Assembly: GCF_000306785.1 (NCBI RefSeq)
Contig: NC_017955.1
Location: 806,001-870,000 of the forward strand
Direction of reading: 5' to 3'
DNA: 64,000 bases
Origin: Modestobacter italicus
GTDB lineage: Bacteria > Actinomycetota > Actinomycetes > Mycobacteriales > Geodermatophilaceae
The notes beneath the pieces are model-generated. The model did no database searches, had not been told where the DNA came from, and was given only the letters and a program-made list of their open reading frames with translations. Shown here piece after piece: positions 60,011-64,000 of the stretch; the first letter of the stretch is position 1, and every line of letters starts with the position of its first letter. Both the position numbers and the translations under genes were made by a program.

Positions 60011-61870
60011 ATGACCGACGCGTTGCGCACCGCCGGGCTGTCCACCCAGGCCCGCCTCGCCATCGCCGAGGTCGCCGGTGCCTCCGGCGCCTGGTGCCCC
60101 ACGCTCGCGCCCACCGGCGACCGGGTCGCCTACGTGAGCGACCGGTCCGGGCTGCCGCGCCTGGAGGTCACCACCCTGGACCAGCAGACGCCGCCGGCCG
60201 TGCTGTCCGGCGCGGACGAGGAGGTCGTCTCGGTCGCCTGGTCGCCGGACGGCGAGTGGCTGGCCTACCTGGTGAGCCCGGGTGGGTCGATCTGCGCCCA
60301 GCTGTGGGCCGTGCGCCCCGACGGCACCGAGCGGCACCTGGTCGCGGGGGAGGACCCGCGGTCGACCGTGTTCGCCGGGGGCTGGACCGCCGCGAGCGGC
60401 CACTACGTCTGCTCGATCGCCCCCGGTGACGGCCCGGACGCCGACGTCGTCCTGGTCGACGTGGTCAGCGGCGCCCGCCGCACCCTGGCCGGCGGCGGGT
60501 TCCTCTCGGTCACCGCGGTCGCCGCCGACGAGCGCACCGTCCTCGCCCGCCGCGGACCGCGCGGGCACCGGCACGTCGTGCTGGTCGACGTGGCCTCCGG
60601 CGTCCAGCGCCGGGTGATCCCGCTCGGCGACCCCGGTGGCCGGGCGTCGGAGGACGGCCGGTTCGCCCCCGACGGCCGCGCGGTCTACCTGCGGGCCGGG
60701 CTGCCGGGGCTGGCCGGTGTCCCGCGCAGCGACCGGACGGCGCTGGTCCGCGTCCCGCTGGACGAGGACCGGGTGCCCGGCCGCGGAGAGGTGCTGGTGT
60801 CCCGCCCGGACGCCGACCTGGACGCCTACGCCGTCCGCGCCGACGGCACCGTCGTCTGCGTCTGGAACGCCGACGGGTGCACCGAGCTCGACGTCCGCGA
60901 CCTGGCCGACGGCACCGTGCGGCACACGGTCGCGCTGCCCGAGCCGGTGATGCCCGGGTGGTCGCTGTCGCCGGACGGCCGCACGCTGCTCGCCGAGCTC
61001 ACCGGACCGCTGTCCCCGCGGTCGCTGTGGCGGGTGGCCCTCGACGGCGCGGAGGCGCCGGTGCCGCTGCCCTCGACCCCGCGGCGGCCCGACGCGCACC
61101 TGCTGGTCGCCCCGGAGCACCTGCGGTACGCCGCGGCCGACGGCACCGAGCTCGACGGCTGGCTCTACACGCCGCCGGGGGTGCACGGGCCCAACCGCAC
61201 GGTGGTCAGCTTCCACGGCGGGCCGGAGGGCCAGGAGCGGCCGGTCTTCTCCCCGGTCGCGCAGGCGCTGGTCGCCGCCGGGCTGACCGTGTTCGCGCCG
61301 AACGTGCGCGGCTCGGGCGGGCACGGCGCGGCGTTCATGGCCGCCGACGACCTGGCCGCCCGGGAGGCCTCCTTCGACGACGTGGTCGCCACCGTGCAGC
61401 ACCTGGTCGCCGCGGGCGTCGCGCTGCCCGGTCAGGTCGGCGCGCACGGCTGGTCCTACGGCGGCTACCTGACGCTGGTGGCGCTGACCCGCTGGCCCGA
61501 CCTGTTCGCCGCGGGCGCCACGCTCGCCGGGATGAGCGACCTGCGGACCTTCTTCGCCGGCACCGAGCCGTGGATGGCGGCCGCGTCGGTGACCGAGTAC
61601 GGCGACCCGGTGACCGACCGGGAGATGCTGGCCACGCTGTCGCCGATGACCGCGCTCGACCGGCTGACCGCCCCGGTGCTGCTCGCCCACGGCGACCGGG
61701 ACACCAACGTCCCGGTGCTCGAGTCCGTCCAGGCGCACCAGCAGCTCACCGCGCTGGGCGCACCGGCCGAGCTGCTGCTGCTCCGCGGCGAGGGACACAC
61801 GATCGTGGGACGGGAGAACCTCGTGCACCTGTCCGAGCGCGTGACCGAGTGGTTCGATCGATGGCTGTGA
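60011..61870 (+). CDS. S9 family peptidase (prolyl oligopeptidase-like)
   Basis: This is a 619-residue serine peptidase without signal peptide. Residues 1-350 form a beta-propeller (repeats such as SVAWSPDGEWLAYL), and the C-terminal 250 an alpha/beta hydrolase with Ser in HGWSYGGYLT, Asp in AHGDRDTNVP and His in RGEGHTIV. Such enzymes cut short peptides and amides in the cytoplasm. ATG 60011 lies behind GAGGAGGTGAC. It lies 102 bp after the amidotransferase and 7 bp before the ATP-grasp gene, so it may process the product of those enzymes. Confidence 0.88.
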   Translation: MTDALRTAGLSTQARLAIAEVAGASGAWCPTLAPTGDRVAYVSDRSGLPRLEVTTLDQQTPPAVLSGADEEVVSVAWSPDGEWLAYLVSPGGSICAQLWAVRPDGTERHLVAGEDPRSTVFAGGWTAASGHYVCSIAPGDGPDADVVLVDVVSGARRTLAGGGFLSVTAVAADERTVLARRGPRGHRHVVLVDVASGVQRRVIPLGDPGGRASEDGRFAPDGRAVYLRAGLPGLAGVPRSDRTALVRVPLDEDRVPGRGEVLVSRPDADLDAYAVRADGTVVCVWNADGCTELDVRDLADGTVRHTVALPEPVMPGWSLSPDGRTLLAELTGPLSPRSLWRVALDGAEAPVPLPSTPRRPDAHLLVAPEHLRYAAADGTELDGWLYTPPGVHGPNRTVVSFHGGPEGQERPVFSPVAQALVAAGLTVFAPNVRGSGGHGAAFMAADDLAAREASFDDVVATVQHLVAAGVALPGQVGAHGWSYGGYLTLVALTRWPDLFAAGATLAGMSDLRTFFAGTEPWMAAASVTEYGDPVTDREMLATLSPMTALDRLTAPVLLAHGDRDTNVPVLESVQAHQQLTALGAPAELLLLRGEGHTIVGRENLVHLSERVTEWFDRWL

Positions 61871-61877
61871 CCACGCG

Positions 61878-63368
61878 ATGACCAGCAGCCCCGGCGTCTT
61901 CGCCCGCTACCCCGCCTCGGTCGGCGACGAGGCCGTGACCGCGGACGGCGCGGTGCGGCCGGGTTACGAGCCGGTGGCCCGGGTCCTCGACCAGCTCGGC
62001 GGGGTCGGTCTGGCCGCCGTGGTCGGCGCGGTCGCCCAGGAGCGGCGGATGCGCGGCGTTGTCTTCGGCAGCTACGTCGACGGCCGGCTGCAGGAGCGCC
62101 CGTTCCCGCTCTGCCCGGTGCCGCGGGTGCTGTCCGCGGCCGACTGGGCGCACCTGTCCGCCGGGGTCGAGCAGCGCACCCGCGCGCTGAACGCCTTCCT
62201 GGCCGACGTCTACCGCCCGACCGGCCGGCGGCGCACCGACGAGGAGAAGCAGCCGGAGGTGGTGCGGGCGGGCGTCGTCCCGGAGTGGCTGGTCTCGGCC
62301 AGCCCCGGCCACCGGCCGGACGCCGTCGGCGCAGCCGTCCCCGGGCAGCAGCGGATCACCGTCGCCGGGATGGACCTGCTGCTGGGGCCGGACGGCTGGG
62401 TGGTGCTCGAGGACAACCTGCGGGTGCCCTCGGGCATCGGCTACGCGCTCACCAACCGGGACAGCGGCTGCGCCGCGCTGCCGCAGCTCTACGCCGGGGC
62501 CGAGGCGGCGGGCCTGGTCGACCCGGCCGAGTCGGTGGCGATGCTGCGCGCCGCGCTGGCCGACGCCGCCCCCGCCGGGTGCACCGGCGTGCCGCGGCTG
62601 GGCCTGCTCACCGACGGCCCGCACAACTCCGCCTGGTTCGAGCACCGGCTGCTCGCCGAGGCGATGGGCATCCCGATCGTCACCCCCGACGTCCTCTGGC
62701 CGACGACGTCCGGCGGGGTGGCGGTGCAGCGGGACGGCGAGCGCCAGCCGGTCGACGTCCTGTACCGGCGCTTCGACGAGGCCGACCTGTCCGCCCACCT
62801 CACCCCCAGCGGCGCGTCGGTCGGTGCGCTGCTGGCCGGTGCGGTGCGCGCGGGGCAGCTGGCGGTGGCCAACGCGCCGGGCAACGGCGTCGCCGACGAC
62901 AAGGCCACCTACCGGTACGTCGACGCGATGATCCGCTTCTACCTGGCCGAGGAGCCGGTGCTGGCCTGCGTGCCGACCTGGCTGCTGGCCGACGCCGCCG
63001 ACCTCGCCGAGGTGCGCGACCGGCTGCACGAGCTCGTGGTCAAGCCGGTCGACGGGTACGGCGGGCAGGGCGTCGTCTTCGGCCCGCTGTGCTCGGCCGC
63101 GGAGCTCGCCGAGCTGCAGGCGCAGGTGCTCGCCGCCCCGCACCGGTTCGTCGCCCAGCAGCCGGTCGACTTCTCCACGGTGCCGACCGTCGTCGACGGC
63201 CTGGTCGTGCCGCGGCACGCCGACCTGCGGGTGTTCGCCGTCGCCGGCAGCAGCACCCGGGCGCTGCCCGCCGCGCTGACCCGGGTCGCGCTCACCGAGG
63301 GCTCGCTGCTGGTCAACTCCAGCCAGGGCGGCGGCAGCAAGGACACCTGGGTCCTGCCCCCTGCTTAG
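61878..63368 (+). CDS. Circularly permuted type 2 ATP-grasp protein
   Basis: This is a 496-residue protein of the circularly permuted ATP-grasp family (CP_ATPgrasp_2). WVVLEDNLRVPSGIGYAL, YRRFDEADL and ELVVKPVDGYGGQGVVFGP are the motifs by which it is known, the last being the nucleotide-binding loop. Such enzymes join a carboxylate to an amine with ATP and are predicted peptide or amide ligases. It usually neighbours alpha-E and transglutaminase genes; here it follows an S9 peptidase by 7 bp and no alpha-E gene is present. The start is ATG 61878. Confidence 0.85.
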   Translation: MTSSPGVFARYPASVGDEAVTADGAVRPGYEPVARVLDQLGGVGLAAVVGAVAQERRMRGVVFGSYVDGRLQERPFPLCPVPRVLSAADWAHLSAGVEQRTRALNAFLADVYRPTGRRRTDEEKQPEVVRAGVVPEWLVSASPGHRPDAVGAAVPGQQRITVAGMDLLLGPDGWVVLEDNLRVPSGIGYALTNRDSGCAALPQLYAGAEAAGLVDPAESVAMLRAALADAAPAGCTGVPRLGLLTDGPHNSAWFEHRLLAEAMGIPIVTPDVLWPTTSGGVAVQRDGERQPVDVLYRRFDEADLSAHLTPSGASVGALLAGAVRAGQLAVANAPGNGVADDKATYRYVDAMIRFYLAEEPVLACVPTWLLADAADLAEVRDRLHELVVKPVDGYGGQGVVFGPLCSAAELAELQAQVLAAPHRFVAQQPVDFSTVPTVVDGLVVPRHADLRVFAVAGSSTRALPAALTRVALTEGSLLVNSSQGGGSKDTWVLPPA

Positions 63369-63369
63369 T

Positions 63370-63407
63370 GGAGTGCGAGGGGCGCGTTTTCCGCGCCGTG
63401 GCACTCC
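63370..63407. terminator. Terminator between convergent genes
   Basis: GGAGTGC (63370-63376) with GCACTCC (63401-63407), and GGCGCG with CGCGCC inside around TTTTC, form a two-part stem between the ATP-grasp and galE stops. Confidence 0.75.
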
Positions 63408-63409
63408 GT

Positions 63410-64000
63410 TCAGAGGGGTTGGAGGCGGCGCCAGGCGGTCCAGGCGCTGGTGACCATGTCGTGCAGGTCGTACCGCGCCCGGAAGCCGAGCTCGCGCTCG
63501 ATCCGGCCGACCGCGGCCACCACGCTCGCCGGGTCACCGGGCCGGCGGCCGACCACCTCGGGCGTGGTGTCCGCGCCGGTCACCTCGCCGACCACCCGGA
63601 GGACGTCGAGCACGCTGGCGCCCTGCCCGCGGCCCACGTTGTAGGTGCCCCCCGGCGAGCCGGCCGTCAGCGCGCGCACCGCGGCGAGGTGGGCCTCGGC
63701 GACGTCCGCGACGTGCACGTAGTCCCGGACACCCGTGCCGTCGGGGGTGCCGTGGTCGTCGCCGAACACGAGCGGTGCCGAGCCGGCGTCCAGCGCGGCG
63801 AAGACCAGCGGCACCAGGTTGGCCGCACCGGAGTCGCCCAGCCGGGGCGTCGCCGCGCCGGCGACGTTGAAGTAGCGCAGCGAGGTGGCGGCCAGCCCCC
63901 AGGCGGCGGCGCAGTCGCGGAGCAGCCACTCACCGACCAGCTTGGTCTGCCCGTAGGGCGACAGCGGCCGGCACGGCGCGTCCTCGGCCACCGGGTCGGC
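63410..64000 (-). CDS. galE: UDP-glucose 4-epimerase, 5' end beyond the window
   Basis: The C-terminal 196 residues of a GalE-type epimerase. SPYGQTKLVGE holds the active-site Tyr and Lys. SLRYFNVAGAA, GVRDYVHVADVAEAHL and GTYNVGRGQGASVLDV are the usual C-terminal motifs. The gene runs off the right edge, so the Rossmann start is not seen. It interconverts UDP-glucose and UDP-galactose. It converges with the ATP-grasp gene. Confidence 0.9.
   Translation of the reverse strand, partial: ADPVAEDAPCRPLSPYGQTKLVGEWLLRDCAAAWGLAATSLRYFNVAGAATPRLGDSGAANLVPLVFAALDAGSAPLVFGDDHGTPDGTGVRDYVHVADVAEAHLAAVRALTAGSPGGTYNVGRGQGASVLDVLRVVGEVTGADTTPEVVGRRPGDPASVVAAVGRIERELGFRARYDLHDMVTSAWTAWRRLQPL

Noticed and set aside
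58094..61828. Very long open frame on the minus strand (1244 codons) opposite the amidotransferase and peptidase genes
   Set aside because: It mirrors true genes with recognisable motifs on the + strand; in high-GC DNA the antisense frame often stays open. Its product is low-complexity His/Arg/Gly-rich with no domain.
1..64000. CRISPR arrays, tRNA or rRNA genes
   Set aside because: No regular spacer-repeat pattern, cloverleaf or rRNA segment was noticed in the gene-free parts; a program could still find a degenerate case.

Overview
The window is high-GC DNA with actinobacterial gene content: SepH, DUF3027, DUF2530, DUF2771 and DUF2510 proteins, an XPB-type helicase, GTG starts, 4-nt stop/start overlaps, and start codons lying 6-7 nt behind a TANNNT-like hexamer. 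The gene set fits a member of the Geodermatophilaceae (Blastococcus, Geodermatophilus, Modestobacter). That assignment is an inference from gene families, not a database match.

Positions 1-4600 look accessory. They hold a small excisionase-like HTH gene, two overlapping unknown genes, DnaA-box-like inverted motifs, and a Xre/RES toxin-antitoxin pair. A TIM-barrel-like gene of unknown function is transcribed divergently from that pair. The stretch ends in three GTCCGCAG iterons at exact 11-bp spacing. Positions 4641-9110 hold a small membrane protein and a cluster of substrate-binding lipoprotein, enolase-superfamily enzyme, epimerase and scramblase-like protein. A candidate structured RNA of about 181 nt follows. 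Positions 9110-16270 carry zwf, a lipoprotein, an MHS-type transporter, a LAL-type LuxR regulator preceded by a 42-codon ORF, and a PspC protein. Positions 16495-24861 carry two SF2 helicases, a cyclopropane synthase, a helicase-associated WYL-like protein and a membrane protein.

Positions 25267-37274 carry an acyl-CoA ligase and an IS481-family insertion sitting in the loop of a perfect hairpin. They continue with a cold-shock protein, a DUF2771 lipoprotein with an MFS protein, DUF3027, GNAT and DUF2530 genes, a purine permease, a MarR/MFS pair, and a frameshifted 2H phosphodiesterase. Positions 37282-50324 hold redox and metabolic genes and a six-gene operon encoding two ABC transport systems and a TetR regulator, with an operator-like repeat in front. 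A GGDEF-EAL protein, a YhgE-like membrane protein and an FAD oxidoreductase follow. Positions 50376-51605 contain an AbiEi/DUF559-like gene broken by one in-frame TAG and bracketed by 83-bp inverted repeats.

The right end holds an rRNA/tRNA methyltransferase, a stress protein with an ECF-type promoter, a heterodimeric ABC exporter and SepH. It ends with a three-gene cassette of glutamine amidotransferase, S9 peptidase and circularly permuted ATP-grasp, then the 3' part of galE. The cassette is the best candidate for an incompletely described metabolic system. It resembles part of the N-acetylglutaminylglutamine amide pathway but has no GNAT ligase at the locus. All functions come from motif recognition by eye. 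No searches or folding programs were run.
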